Assembly: GCA_947846985.1 (NCBI GenBank)
Contig: CANTUZ010000006.1
Span: 50,139,207 to 50,203,206, forward strand
Direction of reading: 5' to 3'
Length of the DNA: 64,000 bases
DNA from: Fratercula arctica
Lineage: Eukaryota; Chordata; Aves; Charadriiformes; Alcidae
Shown here: piece after piece, positions 46,501 through 60,200 of the stretch
Layout of the letters: every line of letters starts with the position of its first letter
Position numbering within the stretch: the stretch's first letter is position 1
Program-made: the position numbers and the translations under genes
Notes under the pieces: generated by a model
Seen by the model: the letters and a program-made list of their open reading frames with translations, nothing else
What the model was told of the DNA's origin: nothing
The model's database searches: none

Positions 46501-48559
46501 TGGGATAATGAAGTTCAGTAAAGAATATCCCCTGTCCTTATTTCCTAAAAGGGCTACGTGAAATACATATGAGCGCTCTGACTGTGTACCCCGTGTTTTA
46601 GTTGCTGTTTATATGTTTATGATAAGATTCCACATAGTATTGCAGCAGAGAGTAGTAGCTATTCATAACCTGCAGAGAGAAAATTCTGGGATGAACAGTT
46701 TGAGGACAGATGGATCCAACAGGAAGGAAGGGCTTGAGAGGATTTATATATAATTTTTCCTGAGTTGCCACAAAACCTGTTTCTGCTTTTGAAACGCAAC
46801 AAACCGAACATGTAAAATACCTGCTTCCGTGATGACTGTCATATATTTATATGATTTATTAAAATATCATATATTTACAGGGATTTATTAGCCTGTTTCT
46901 TATAGCTATTTTGCTTAGTTTATGTACAGCTTTGGGTGAAGTGCTTTATTGTGTTTGCATTATTTTTATTAAATACATTTTTTAGAATAAATTCAAAAGC
47001 CACAGCTGAGACCATCTTCAGGTCTATCAGGGCTGAAACCCAGATTGCTGCGAGTGAAGTAGTTCACCTCTTTTCTAATGGTTTTGTAAAGGCAGTATCT
47101 AAACTGTGGGATAAAATCCTCTGGGCTTTTTTTATTTTTCACTTTCTTAAAAGCACCTGGGGATGTAGGACCACATTCCCAAATAGAAAACTATAAGGCT
47201 TCTGCCTGAAGCGTGGCTTCAGGTCCAACTCTGCTGATCTTTGAAGCTCTGTGCTAGTGAGGCTGGAGGTGGATTGTCACCAGCAAAGGTACTCCCTGGG
47301 TAGGATTCTGGAGCTTGGTGCTCGCTGCCATAGATTTTACTCATTGAGGTGGCTGAGAAACAAGCAGGGTTATGAGCAGAATAGAAAGGAATGGCTGAAA
47401 TGAACAGAGAAAGTGCTTTGTCATGTAAGAGCTGTACTTAGCCATGAGCCTTTACGCTTCTCTTCCATGTAAGTGACTAAGAAACAGTCGGGAGCCCCAT
47501 TACTTCCCTCTCTGTGGGCTACTTTATCTTCATAAATGGGAAAGGGGCCAATACCAGATTGCTATTCTCCTGCTATGCAGGAGGGCAAGAGGTGGGCAAG
47601 CACACGTGTGAAAAATACTGAGCCTTGATGTTACTTTTCATCCCTCTGTGTAGATTTATTTGCCAATGTTTCAGTATTTGTTCGACTGAGCCACAGCAAA
47701 AAAAGGAAAGCAAGCTGCTAGGGAAGGAGACAACACTGTTTTCCACTAAAAGTAAGAGACAGGTAATGAGCTCATACTTTGATTCCTTATTTGCTCAAGC
47801 TGTATTACACTAACCTTTTAATATTTATTTATAATATTTACCTGTTAGTAAAACGGCTGAAGTGCTAATCATAGTAACTTCATGGACAGTAGTTTCAGTT
47901 CATAGCCTGCACGGACAGCTGTGTTGAAAGTACAGAGGTTGCCTTGCAGCAATTGTTCTTGAAAAATATTTCCATTTTTTTTACCAAGAGCAAACAAATT
48001 ATGGTGTAATATGAACTAGTCTGAGTTACGAGCACCTTTCAAGAAAAAAGCATATCCTGATAACACTATATTTTAATAAAGATACTTTCCTTCCACTGTC
48101 AAAATGAATTTCCCCTAGTTTTATGTTTTTATTGCACATTCTCTACCAGCTGAGAGAATATCAGTGTTCTGCCCAATTCAACTTTAGCAAGGTCATCGCT
48201 TCCAAACTTGTTATATTCTATTGTATCCTATATTAATAAATGCTGGTAATAAGAGATATGTGGGTTGAAGGAACAACCTGTTTATAAACCTTGGGAAATT
48301 TTCAATTAAAACATTTAATCTTCAGGATGCACAACCAGCTAGCTTTCAAAAGATACAGACATGAGAAATACGGGTTTAATATTTTAAAATTCTCATACCT
48401 TCTCTGAGTGGTTACTTGTTCTTTGTGGTTACAAAGGCTCTTCCTTATGAAAAAAAACTTTGGAGCTTTCTGTCAGCAAAATATATTTTCAATGTAAAGA
48501 ACAGTAGTGAAATAAAAGGAAAGAGAAAGAAAACAAGTTGACCATTGGGAGATAATGGC
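43553..48559. other. Intergenic sequence, no gene supported
   Basis: No gene or confident repeat. The frame at 46936-47196 plus (86 codons) begins with a hydrophobic stretch like a signal peptide, but the rest is featureless and the region is AT-rich, so it is not called. Confidence 0.55.
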
Positions 48560-48860
48560 ACTGTTTAGTCTATAGGTCCGCTATTTGTGGCTGTCAGATA
48601 TATTTACTTTACTGACCAAATGACACGTTCCCATTTTCTGTGTGTGTGTGGTATAAGGGTAATGATGATGCAGCTGCAGGTGAATGAGTCGGGCTCTATT
48701 CTGAAGTGTCGAGCATGAAATAATCTGCCTGGATTATTAACACATCATTTGAGGTCACAATTCAGGGGGTTAGATTTTTATTTGCATGTTAATAGTAAAT
48801 TCGTTTAGCCTCTGAGATACCCTAAATATGCTACACGTTGAGGATGACGATGGGCTATTA
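48560..48860. promoter_or_regulatory. Candidate conserved non-coding element
   Basis: A repeat-free block with several strong transcription-factor-like words close together: CAGCTGCAGGTG (E-boxes), TGAGGTCACA (nuclear-receptor half-site), an exact ATTTGCAT octamer followed by TTAATAG, and several TAAT cores. It resembles a developmental enhancer by composition. No alignment was possible, so the call is tentative. Confidence 0.25.
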
Positions 48861-51800
48861 TATAAGAAAGATCTTGGCTGAGCGTGAGTTTAGTGTGCGT
48901 TTCGGGTGATGGAGCTGAACACCGCAGCTCGGTGTGACACATTTCAGACTTGGAGCACAGCCACAGAAAGGTGTCCAAGTTATTAAGACCAAGTTTGCCT
49001 GCTAAAGCGGTTGTATTCCATCAGACTTGTTCTGGCTTGCACCATCCTAGCAGAAGAGTCACAGGCTTTCTGTTTGGGGGTTGACTCTGTGCACCTTTCG
49101 GTGCACCATCTTCCACAAATGAGGGGGATTCTCACATATTTTTATTTTGTTGTTTGCATTCATCAGAGCAATGAGCAGCGCAAGCCTGCATTATGCTCAG
49201 GAAACATCACTCATCCCGTGTGGCTAGGGTGCCTGGAGAAGTTGTGGATGCCCCACACATTTGTATAAGTTCTCAAATGGCTTTTTCTGTCATTTTGTGT
49301 GTCCTTTTAGCTCCAGCTATTGCATTTTACAGGACACCCAAGCAATGTGAAGTGTCAGTTTAGAGATGGAGTGTTGGCTTAGTAACTTAATTTTAAAATA
49401 TAGAGATTTTTTTAAGCTTTCCTTACAAAAGAAAATCGAAGTCTAAATGAATTTAGCAACTTTTCTGGGAGCTTGAGGCTGCTGTGGGTGACTTCTATCT
49501 TTAAACTGCCCTAGTCAGCACAGTAGCAGGTTACTGCGATTGAAAACTGGGCAATTATCAGTTTCCCCAAGCAAGAAATACTATATACCTAGCAGATCTG
49601 TCTAACTTGATCGGGAAAGCTGGAGTGAAGGCATTTTGCCTTTCTTTACCTGGGGGCTAGGTGCTTCTAAATGTCCTTTCTAAATTCTGCTTAGAGAGTT
49701 TTTCACTTCAGCCTGCCTATTTCTCCCTGTCTCAATCAAGCACTGTTACCCTCTCCCTTCTGCCTCCTCGCAGTAAGTATATATAAAGTGTATTGAGTAT
49801 GCCAAAAATTTTTTAAAAATTCTCTCATGAAGGATTTTCTTGCTGATCTGTGCTCCCCTGTTTATTGGGTGGGGTTTTTTGGTGTGATGTATAGAGTTTA
49901 ATGCCCTAATACTGCAGCTGATTCTGTGTAGGAGTAAATCTGTGCCCATTTACAGCCCCAGTGACTCCAAGGGATGGGATGCCAAGGGAAGGGTGGATGA
50001 CAGGGCCTTGCGTTAATCACAGCCTTGCGATCATATAAAAAAATACAGACGCCTAATTACCTAAATATTAGATTAGAAGATAATAAACCAGATATGAATT
50101 CTGTAAACAGAGAGGGATTAGACATCCTGGGTGAGACAGATTTAATATAGAGCTTGAAAATGAATCAGACTCCCTGACTCTGCCTTGCAGTCTTGCTCTG
50201 AAGGTCAAAACCTGTCAGCAGCAGAAGTTAAAAATCCTGCGCTGGACAGTCTTTGAGCATCTCAGAGTACATCATGCCTTCTGCCCCCCATTCGGGGGTA
50301 CATTGTGGCCAGACCCTTCCTCAGCCACTTCCAGAGCGTATGGGATTTACTGTAATCAGCTGTGCTTGGGGACGGGTGGCTTCCTCCATCCCCAGCAGGT
50401 TCAGCCTGGCCCAGGGTGCAACAGCACAGACAAGGGACAGGTCTCATCCTCTCTGTTCAGCTGCACCTTCTTGATGGTGTGGGTTCCCTGGAGCCAGTGG
50501 GGGAAAATGGTGTCATTCTCAAGCGAGACTGAAAGGGAGGGAATAAGTACAACTTGCTCCTAGGTTAGGTGTGGGACCTCATGGCTTGTTTGGAGCCAGC
50601 AGTGAATCGCTCCTACAGAAGAATGATTCCAGCCTTTCTAGGTTGGTTATTACTTCCATTATGTGTTTTATGGATGGTAAATTCTTTTGGCTCAACCAAA
50701 TTTTAGCCTGCTTCAGAGAAAGTGGTTAGGGATCAAGTGTTCATGTCTGGGTGCTGATTCTTGAGGTTTTCCTGGGTAAATTAACTTATCTTTTGCTCAT
50801 GGAGGATGCTGAAAAGCATTCAGAGTCGTGAAGATACTGTTAACAGGCAGCACTGGTTTATAATGAATTGTAATTCTGTTGAGAATTTACCAATTTTAGT
50901 TGAAGCTTGTTCTACTACATATCCTAACATAGTCCTGGGCAGCTCACTTTGAGGTAGTTAAAATCTTTAGTAATGGCAGGAAGGTGCTGTGTGGTTGTCT
51001 TAAGCAGATGCCATTTGGACAGTATTTTTTTCTGACGTTTGGCTTAAATTTTGACCCTTACAGAGTCAAAACCCTTGTACGGTTAAAGCACCTTTGTACT
51101 ACCTTAAAGAATAGTTGACAATTTAGTCATAAGACAACTTCAAGAAACCTGAGGCTGAGTTTCCACATGTACAAAGAACAGAAATTAACTCTTGGGTTTT
51201 TTTAAGACAAATGAAAAGCAAACAGTTGAAATAAAATTAAATTGCCATTCAGCCTGCAAGCCCACAGTAACTTTTACTGGTTACAGTTAATGTGAATGTA
51301 CATTTTTTTGGTTCAGTCATTATTTTTAACAGTTGAGCCTATCTAATCATTAGCTGGATCGTGAAGTCAATTCCTTTCATGTATTCAGTAACTCATCTTG
51401 TCTAAATTGTTTCAGTTCCTCAGAGATAGTTTTTGAATATGCATGACATATTTCAGCATAATAACTAGGAAGTCATTTTATGTTGCATCTCATTAGCAAA
51501 ATAAAGTATCAAAACAGGTTTCCTTTCCTTTAGAGGAAGCTCTTCAATTAGCTCTGGAGAATAATTCACCTTCAGTTCCCTCACACGTGTTAATACCTAT
51601 TCCTGAATAGTTGATCTTAAATACTAGACTAGATTCACTTTAATTGCATTGCATATAATTTACTTTTCTTCTTCGAGGATCCTAAAAGAGACCAACTTGG
51701 GGCTGAGTTCTAAGCAGGGTTTAAACCAAAGCTTGAATCACATAATTTGTTTTGTGCTTTGGCATAATGTTTGTGGGGCGGATTTCTCAGGTCTCTCCTT

Positions 51801-54800
51801 CAGTAAGTGGCGTGAAGCGAGGCCACCGAGAGCAGCTGCCTGCTCAGGTTGCTCCTTCCCGTAGAGCAGGATTTAGAGGTACAATATGTGTCAGCGGTAG
51901 AACCCTCAATCTGGTGCTACCTCTACAACCCATGTAAAGAGAGCGCAGAACTTGCTCCACAATTGTTTGATGTACCACATCAATATATGGCCTGTAAAAA
52001 AAAAAAAAAATCTTATTTATGTGGTTGCAGAATATGAGTCACATTATAAACAAGTATATCCTTGCATACCATCTGGGATGACTTCATTCTCTGCTGAGCA
52101 GAACACAGCAGTCGCTGAAGTGTGTGCTGTGATACCACGCGGCAGTTCAGGACAGGAAACAACTCAACTGTACATTCAAAACTCGAGGGGAAAGCTGTAG
52201 AGGTAGTATGTGGTGCTTTGGTCAGGACATAGTTACTTTGTCTTTTGAGATATTTGGACTATATAGGCCTATGTGTAAATAGCCATTATAATTGCTGGCT
52301 TTTTTGTTTGATTGGGTTTTTTTCATGCTCCTCACATGGCTGTATTTTCATATGGATAGAGATTCACAGTAGAATCCATGGACTCGGGGGATGCGTCCCA
52401 GGAATGACTGAAAGAGAAGCGTGAATAGCTATCTGCTAGAGCCCAGCACTTGTGCTTACAATACCTAGTCTGTCTTTGAAATGCTGATTTAGTAAGAGGT
52501 TTACACTGAGTTTTTGTCATGGAGGTCATGGGAACCATGAATTTGCAGAAACCTCAGGGTTTTTATAATATGCCCCACTGCTTACCTAGAGGCGGGCCAC
52601 TGTGGATTATAGAAATAAAGTGCACGTAGGAGGCCTGGCCTGGAGGTCGAAGGGTTGCCCTATCACTCCAACCTATAACAGGCATGAAGCAATCTTGTAG
52701 ATAGGGGAATCTGATCAGTAAAGCTCTTGTTTAGTAGTTATAATCATATTTAACATGCTTTGCCTTCATTTGCCCTCCTGTAATTTATTAGAAACATTCA
52801 TATTGAAATCAAAGCCTTCCTGCAAAAAGAATCTGATGGAAGCACGAGAGATGCTACTGTGTCTACAGGGTACTGTAGGGGAAAGTTCAGGGGAAAAGAA
52901 GGATTATCTGTCTGGTTTAAAATTCTGACCTGACTTCTAGTAAAAAATGCATGTTTACAACCCTCAGCTGTGATAATATCTTTAAATACACCCCACAAAC
53001 ATTTTTACTGCATTTTGCACACATCTTGTGAAGAACAGATGTGGAGTTCACTGAGCCTTATGTACTGAGGGTTGGTACGAAAAGTCAGTAAAACACAGGA
53101 GCAGTGGTGTAGGAAAAAAGATGTGAGTGATGTAAAAGGAAGCAAACTGCATCTCAGTGGGACGTGGCCTGCACAGAGCAGTCATTCTTACTCCTCAAGT
53201 AATCTCCATTTCTCCAGGGAGATGATTTATAATTAATGCTCTTTGTTTATGGTATATTTATGCCTGTGAAAAAAAAATAAAAATAGAAGTAGACGTGTCC
53301 TTCATCAAGTATCCCAGCATGCAGGCCAGTAATTGTTCTTATGTAACTTGTATCGTATGTCGTATAAAGCTCCCATGCAGTGCTGAACACTGACGGGCTG
53401 CTAATACAGCCAGCAAGCACAAGTTCGGAAAAAATAAATCTTTTGAGTGGGGCTAGAGAAAAAAAATCCCTTTGACTCTCCAAACCATCTGTACTGATGG
53501 GTGGGCTTGAGGTTCGGTGCTGTCATACATGCAGAGAGTGTAGACGTAGCAGAAAGGAGCTCTGCTCTCCATCCTTCCGCCCCGCGTCGCCTGAGGGAAA
53601 GCTCAGGTGCTGTGCTGGAGGGCTGGGAGAGATCCCTGTGGGGAGGGTCCTCTGAAGGTCTGGATCAATCCTCATCATCTGTCTGAGTAAACCTGTAGGA
53701 GCTGCTTCGCTTCCAGGCACTTTGGGCCAAGTGTCACCGTTTATTCCTGATCCTTAGAATCCCTTCTTTATCCAAACCCCACAAGTGTTGCGTAGCTCTG
53801 AGCTTCACTCCTGTGAAAAAACATGTCTTTCATGCTACTCAAGCCGTACCTACGCAATCTGTGAATGCACAGTGTGACCTAACATCTGTGGAATGAAGCG
53901 GATTACAAATTAGAAATATTTCCTCTTTGCGTTAACTTGTTTTAAAGTTTTGTTTTGCTTAAAATCACACAGTTTTAAGCAGCAGTTGTTACTTTTTTCG
54001 CAAGTCCCTTTAGGGAATCGCTGGCCTGGTTGACCCAGCTGCAGAATGCTTGGTACTGTGAAGTTTCTATTACTAAAAGAAGATAAGATCACTACCATAC
54101 GTATTGTCTGTAACTGAAAAGAGGAACATGTATTTCTGAACTGGTTTTAGGAAATAAAAGCTTCTAAGTCAAAAGTTGATCAAAACACCTCTTTATTGTA
54201 GGTATTTCTGAGAAAATCTAGATACCAGACAGACAGACAAGTTTGATATATGCGAATAGTAGCTCAAGGTTACTTGATCAGAATTCAGTAAAAACCTAAA
54301 CATTGTGTTTCATTTACATCCTCTTCTGGCAAGTAGGACTTCAACTTTATGTGAGCATTGAGAAGAAAATGGGCCGTTTCTGTACTGGGATCTGAACTAA
54401 GCAAGTGCCAGGTTCAAACTCAGCAGTCTCTACCTTGTCTCTCTCCTACTGAACAGGTTGATTTTAATTGATCATTAGCATAAATAGTTATAGTACTGAC
54501 ACGGCTCCTGACTTTTAGAATTTAAATTCTCAGGACTCTGTATCTCTCCTGATATTTAGTAGTTTAATTAAACCTGTGGCTTTTGCCGTCCGGTGGTTGT
54601 GTAGGCAAGCCAGCTTTTCCTCTACTGCAGCTTGAAAATGTGGATGCTGTACATCTAAAATATCAGAGACACACTAAAAATGTAAATACATTATTTGTGT
54701 GGGAAAGATTCACACTTTTGAATAAATCTCATGATTTTTTAAGGCCTGACTCACAATTTTAATGCTGGTGTTGGCATTACTTCTGGTTTTCTCCAGATGG

Positions 54801-56929
54801 TTCTTTTTGAAAGCAAAAAAACTCACAGTACCCTGTGGGACACTTATCTTGAAATTCAAATAGCAATGGTAGATACGTAAAAGAAAGAAGATGAAAAAGA
54901 AGAGAATGCACAAATCCAACAATCCCAGGACAGATGTTTAAAGCTGGATTATATCTTGTTTTATCTTCTGAGGGATGTTCAATAAATTCAACCCAAATGA
55001 ATTTGGATTTGAAATGTATTAGTGAAACCATACTAAATCGTTTTATGTACATGCAGCCACAATTTAAATGGCCTCAATTTGCTTTAGTTTGATTCACTGT
55101 GACATGAATTAATGAGAGCAAGTTTTGCCACCTTTATTTCTGAGTGAAAGTCCATCCATTTAGTGGAGCTGATCTACATAATTTGCCTTAAAGTGACACC
55201 TTTTGGTTAATTCAACTTCTTTTCCTGAGTGTCCTTGACATACCTGGGAGATAGCAAAGGAATGAATGAATGTCAGATTCAGTGAGATTCTTTCTTCATT
55301 ATGCTTACCTCTAGATTTTTCAGACTTCTAATATACCCCGTGGAACATGCTGTCTTCCTCCCCGATGAAGTCAGTGAAAACTCAGCTGCGAATGGTCTGA
55401 ATTATGTATATTGCAGATGATGTATTTGTGCTTCTTTAAGCAGATGTGCGTAAAGACCCAGCTGAGGTTGTTGTGTTGTTCCACCTCGCGAGCGTGGAGC
55501 TGCCAGCAAAGGGCACCTTCCGTTCTCGAGTTCCCCGCATTGCATAAACACGGGAGAAGGTGGGCAGACAGGATATCGGCCAGTACCTGTGCCCGTTTTC
55601 TGCATCTGAAATCGAGGTGGCAATTATTAACAGGGCAAATTGACTAGAAAATCATACATAGGCATTTTTCTACCAAATTAATACCAGCACAGAGCTTTGA
55701 GCTAATGTGGGCTTTCTGCTTTCGTGCTGCCTGCTGAAAGACAGGAGGGTGGTCCCTGATCCGCGTGAAGTTGGAGTGCCACAGGCAGGTAATACCAGAT
55801 CCAACACAGAGCTTGCCAATGCAACAGAGCTAGGCACATGTTTTCACCTAATTTTAAAAGGCAGTAAGTGGTTATACCATATCTTGTGTTTCTCATGTGC
55901 TGACAGTGTTTCTCATTTAGTGCTAGGGGGCCTAAAGGTGGATTTATGTATTGTCAAACCTGAAAAAGGTCTGAATGAAATACCACAATGATCCTTGCTT
56001 GGCATTGAAATGGAAAGCCTGGAAAATGAGTCTCTGTCTTTAAAGCAGCATGTGGTTAAGTGAGGTTTGCATTTAATGATCCAGGATATCCTTTTCAATC
56101 CTTCCACACATTCTAGCATTTTTTTTTCCTGTTCTTTATGCTGCGTTCTTTCACTTTGTGCAATCAGTTCAAGGCTTGTTGAGTTATGGAATAGAAAGTG
56201 TTGCCCATTACTTTAGTCATTTGCCCTAACTACTGTGATCTCTTTCAATTTTAAGAAGGACACTTTTCAAATCACAAGTATCATTTTCTAAATCAATACC
56301 TAGCATTTCAGTGATACATGTCTTTAAAACAGAACTTTGATTTTAATAAAAATGTTGTTGAAAGGAAGCAGGTTTTGAGAGTCTGTGATGGCTTTGAACT
56401 GAAAAACATTGCCAAATCTCTGGAGAATCACGCAGATCTCGCTAGCATTTAGATCCACCTTTAGATTGCACTGTAAAAATACAGTAGACTCTTGGAAATA
56501 TTTTAGGAATCTAAAATGTTTTAAAACAAAAATAGATCCCTATATGTGTGTATCCAGGCAAAAAGGTAGATCAATTTAATTACGCTCCCTCTGGTAACAT
56601 ATGGAACCTTTCAAATCAGACAGTTTTCACAGCAAAACCTTTTCTGTCTTCTTCAGCCTGTAACTGGAAAGCAAAAAACTACATAGAACTTTCAGATCTG
56701 GTTGTGGAAATGTCTGAAGTTTAATACAGATTAGTCCTTGGGATACAAGCCTTCCTGTCCTTAATACCAAGATAGATTTTTCTTGTAGCTGCCTTCCCAT
56801 TTGCCATGTATCTTGCCAAGAAGTGTGACAGAGATCAAAAGTGTGATTTGATCCTCACTGGAAAGTACTTAGGCAAAATATATTATATTTAGAAAGCAAG
56901 CAATATCATTTACCTACCCTTCGAAATGA
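48861..56929. other. Intergenic sequence, no gene supported
   Basis: No coding gene is seen. A segment near 49900-49975 and one near 25757-25795 share wording with degenerate ancient amniote repeats but are too weak to call. Poly-A occurs at 51996-52010. CpG-containing patches at 53500-53690 and 55440-55620 are short and lack promoter or exon signals I can support. Confidence 0.5.
54380..54456 (-). repeat. Possible MIR-like SINE remnant (5' part)
   Basis: ACTGGGATCTGAACTAAGCA, CCAGGTTCAAACTCAGCAGT and CTCTACCTTGTCTCTC resemble the antisense tRNA-like end of MIR ('gggattcgaacccaggcagtctgactcca'). Weak and short. Confidence 0.35.
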
Positions 56930-57290
56930 TTATTCATGTATTTTCAGTGTAAGTTGTATTTTGGACGAGCAGTTCTCACTACATGTTCCTTTGCTTTTAT
57001 TCACTACGGAGAATATATGGAACACTCGAGCGGTTCCCAGCGAGCCCCGATGAATAGCTGTGAGCTATATATACTGCCGCAGGAGTGGGGCTGGGGTTGT
57101 GGCATTTTCACTAGTGATTAAATGTCTTCCAAACCTATTCATGCTGCAGAGCTATAAATGATGGATTTTTCACATTAATGAAAGGAGCCCTTGGAGCCCT
57201 CTGGAGTGCATAGTTCTATTTTTACATTTCACTATCGGAGAATGAAGAAAGATAGGCCAATGTGTTTCTTTTTTTAAAATGGCAGGAACA
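56930..57290. promoter_or_regulatory. Candidate conserved non-coding element
   Basis: Repeat-free block with a mixed-composition core (GAGCGGTTCCCAGCGAGCCC) surrounded by TGATTAAATG, TATAAATGATGG and CACATTAATGAAAG words. The alternation of CpG-bearing and TAAT-bearing segments without simple repeats suggests constraint, but this is a visual impression only. Confidence 0.22.
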
Positions 57291-60200
57291 GAAATTCAGC
57301 CTGTTCTGGCCGTCATTCAAGTGCCAACATTGTTAACCATTGTTGGGCACAAATTCAGAGCTCATACTTGTTACATCATTTCATCGGGTGGTTTTTTTTA
57401 TTTTTTCATTTACTTTGAGCTCATTAGCATACCTGACCCAAAAATAAACATACACGGGAAATCTGAAACTGCTCCACTCTGAAAGCGATGTGGTATGTGA
57501 TCTTAGATTGGGGTTATAATTTGGAGATCAAGCTTGAAAGTGCCCAAGAAATGGTGCTGTGGCTTATTGTGTTGCTGTTTGTTCTGTATTGTTACCTGTA
57601 TCTTGGTGTTTGTGTGCACAGAGAAGGGAGAAGGTTTAGCCCCTGTGCTTGCTTTTCAGGGAGGATTCTGTCACCCTCTGGATGTCTTGAAAAAGAAGCT
57701 TTTGATTAAAGCAGAATAGGAAAAAATCTGCCATCCCTAAAGGGACTGTGATTAAAAAATAAATTAAGAGCAAGAGGGAACATATAACTTCGTCTTCACA
57801 TGATCTGTCTGTAAAAAGTGTGTGTAGCTGTATTTGCATAAATAGTACTCTCTCATCCAGAACTGATAAGGCAGCAAAAACAATGGATCCTAGACAACAA
57901 AACTGAAGTAATTTATTCATTTAGCCTAGTGTTGCAACAGGTTTGTTTGTATTCTGGTTTTGTGAATAGCAGATTTAGAATTGCACAAAAGTAAAAGCTA
58001 GATTCACGCCACTGAGACTGCTTTGACTTCCAACAACGGGCATTCAGGATAAACAGTGTGAGAGGCCATCAAGTTTCAGCTCTCTGTAAGCAGGAAGGAA
58101 TTGTATTGAAATTGGAATCCTGGAGGGGGTTGCTAATTTGCAGCTTCCTTGAGAAAAGAGAAGGGGTCTCTGAGTGAAGCTACCTCTGTGTTCCTGTAAG
58201 CTCAGACATACAATCTTCCAGGCATCTCAGCGTGAGGCTTCTTCCCAGAATACAACATTCAGTTGTTTTGGGCTGATTCTCCTAAAATGGTTTCAGGCGT
58301 GTATAAATGAGTCAGAAGTGAACAACAGTAATAAGTAACTACATGCAGGAAAGAGGCTGCGTCCTTCAAGCCTTTGGGAATCGTTTAAAATGCATTGCTT
58401 GCTTTACTTTTCCTTGTTTTCTGGCTTTGGTGAAAAGATTTTAAAATGTGTGAGGCAAAAAAAACGAAAACCAAAACCAAAACCAAAAAAGCGATGTGCA
58501 ATAAATAAAATCCCAAGGAAAGAAATCAAGACATTAAAGTTGCAAAAAGCATGTGGCCCAGTGGTATGAGAGAGCGCATCATCCTCAGCAAGTGGCCAAG
58601 CCGCATCCCTTGGGAGCAACAGAGGTCAGGCGCTCTGGAGAAATCATTATGGTAATCACCAATGCAAGGCAGTTTAAGAAATTGAAGAGATTGATCTCTG
58701 AAGCCTATTTAAAGATTTAATATATTTTGTATAGTACCTCAAATCATGGAACCATAGATTCTATGATTTTATATACATAGATATATATATACACACACCA
58801 GGGAAGAAGAGAGAGAATGGAGGACCAGAGCTGTTCCAATGCAGTTTTTGTGTTGATAGAGCTCATTACAGTTGCTTAAAATCTGATGTTCTATAATGCC
58901 ATAACTTGGGTAGGTGATAGACTGAACTGCAAACAGTGTTTTTGATAACTGTGCTAAATCTAAATTGCTATTTTAATCAACTGTAAGACTTAGATTTTCA
59001 GCTGATAAAAATGTGTGCAGAAGATACATTGCTGGTGTTAAGTGCAGTGGTATTTGAAATCAATATAATCTCAGCAAAATTGTGTTCCTCTGCTTTTTTC
59101 TTAGGTTTCTATGGAAACCTTCTTAGAGGTGGTCTGAGGAAAAGAAATGTTAAAATAGAACAATAAAATGTGTTATTTATACATGCAAAGTAAATATCCT
59201 TCCTGCATTTTTTTATGGAGGTGAAAATGTGGTTTCATCATTTCACATTCTCCCTTGACAGACAAATTAACTGTGACCCAGTCGCCTTAGGGTTTACTTT
59301 TCTGCATTTGGCCAGCATGTTTGAGAGAGGAAACGCAGTTGTCTTCTATGCTAAGCATCTATTATTTATTTGCTGTATCTTACTAAACTATCTATTTTTT
59401 TATCCAGCAGCCTTTACAACTTGTACCATGAAAAGAATGTCTAAAAAGTTATTTTGAAATTACAGCTCTGTTAAATTCTTTATGAACATAATGTTCCTTC
59501 AGAGTTTTAGCCAGAAAAATATAAAATTTGAACCCATATTGATAACATCACTATAAATATATATTCATAACAAATGGCTAGGAGATATTGTGTAGATTTA
59601 TTCTTTTAATGAATCCTTGCTGCATGGAATGAATTTTCACTTACCCTAAAATGCCGACATGTACCAGGTGTGACTGTTTGGTATCTGGCACTGTTCTGCT
59701 ACGTGTATTGGGTTTGTAGCTTCATGTTTTGGCGTACAATTCTGTTGTTTGTGTTTTCATCAGTCTGGTTACCTGCCTTTGAAGGCTGGCTGTTAAATCT
59801 GAACACGCACTCTAGTCTGTTGGGTAGATAAGCAGCAACTGTCACGAACAGTATTACTCTGAGGAAGCACCTGGGGGGCTACTGAGCCCTATACTGGGTT
59901 TAATCCCACAGTGGAAACCAGCTTTCCAAAAGTAGGTGTTGAGACATGCCATAGCCGCTGCCTGCTTAATGTGTACACAGCTCCTGCTTTGTTTCTCCTC
60001 CTTCCAGGTTTGGAAAATCTCTCTTGGGGTCTGCTAACAGGGCTCTCCATTCGCTATTAGGTGATTTTCGTTTTCTCTCGTGTGTTCTTCTGTCTGTGCC
60101 CATTAATAAAGCTCTGTAATCAGGGGGAGTTTTAACCCTCACTTTGGCAGAAGTGTGTGTGTTCTCTCAGGCTCTTCTCAGAAGTCCAATGCAGAAAGTA

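Noticed and set aside
46936..47196. 86-codon frame starting with a signal-peptide-like hydrophobic stretch
   Set aside because: The hydrophobic start is what T-rich DNA encodes by default. The rest shows no cleavage-site logic, domain or promoter.
108..57840. Exact ATTTGCAT POU octamers near 108, 6260, 17193, 48785 and 57835
   Set aside because: A handful of exact 8-mers in 64 kb of AT-rich DNA on two strands is about what chance gives, so they are not reported as sites by themselves.
58745..58800. CR1-like word ATAGATTCTATGAT next to an AT/AC microsatellite
   Set aside because: The words are shared with CR1 tails, but no GTTGGAAGGG-type block follows; it is probably simple sequence.
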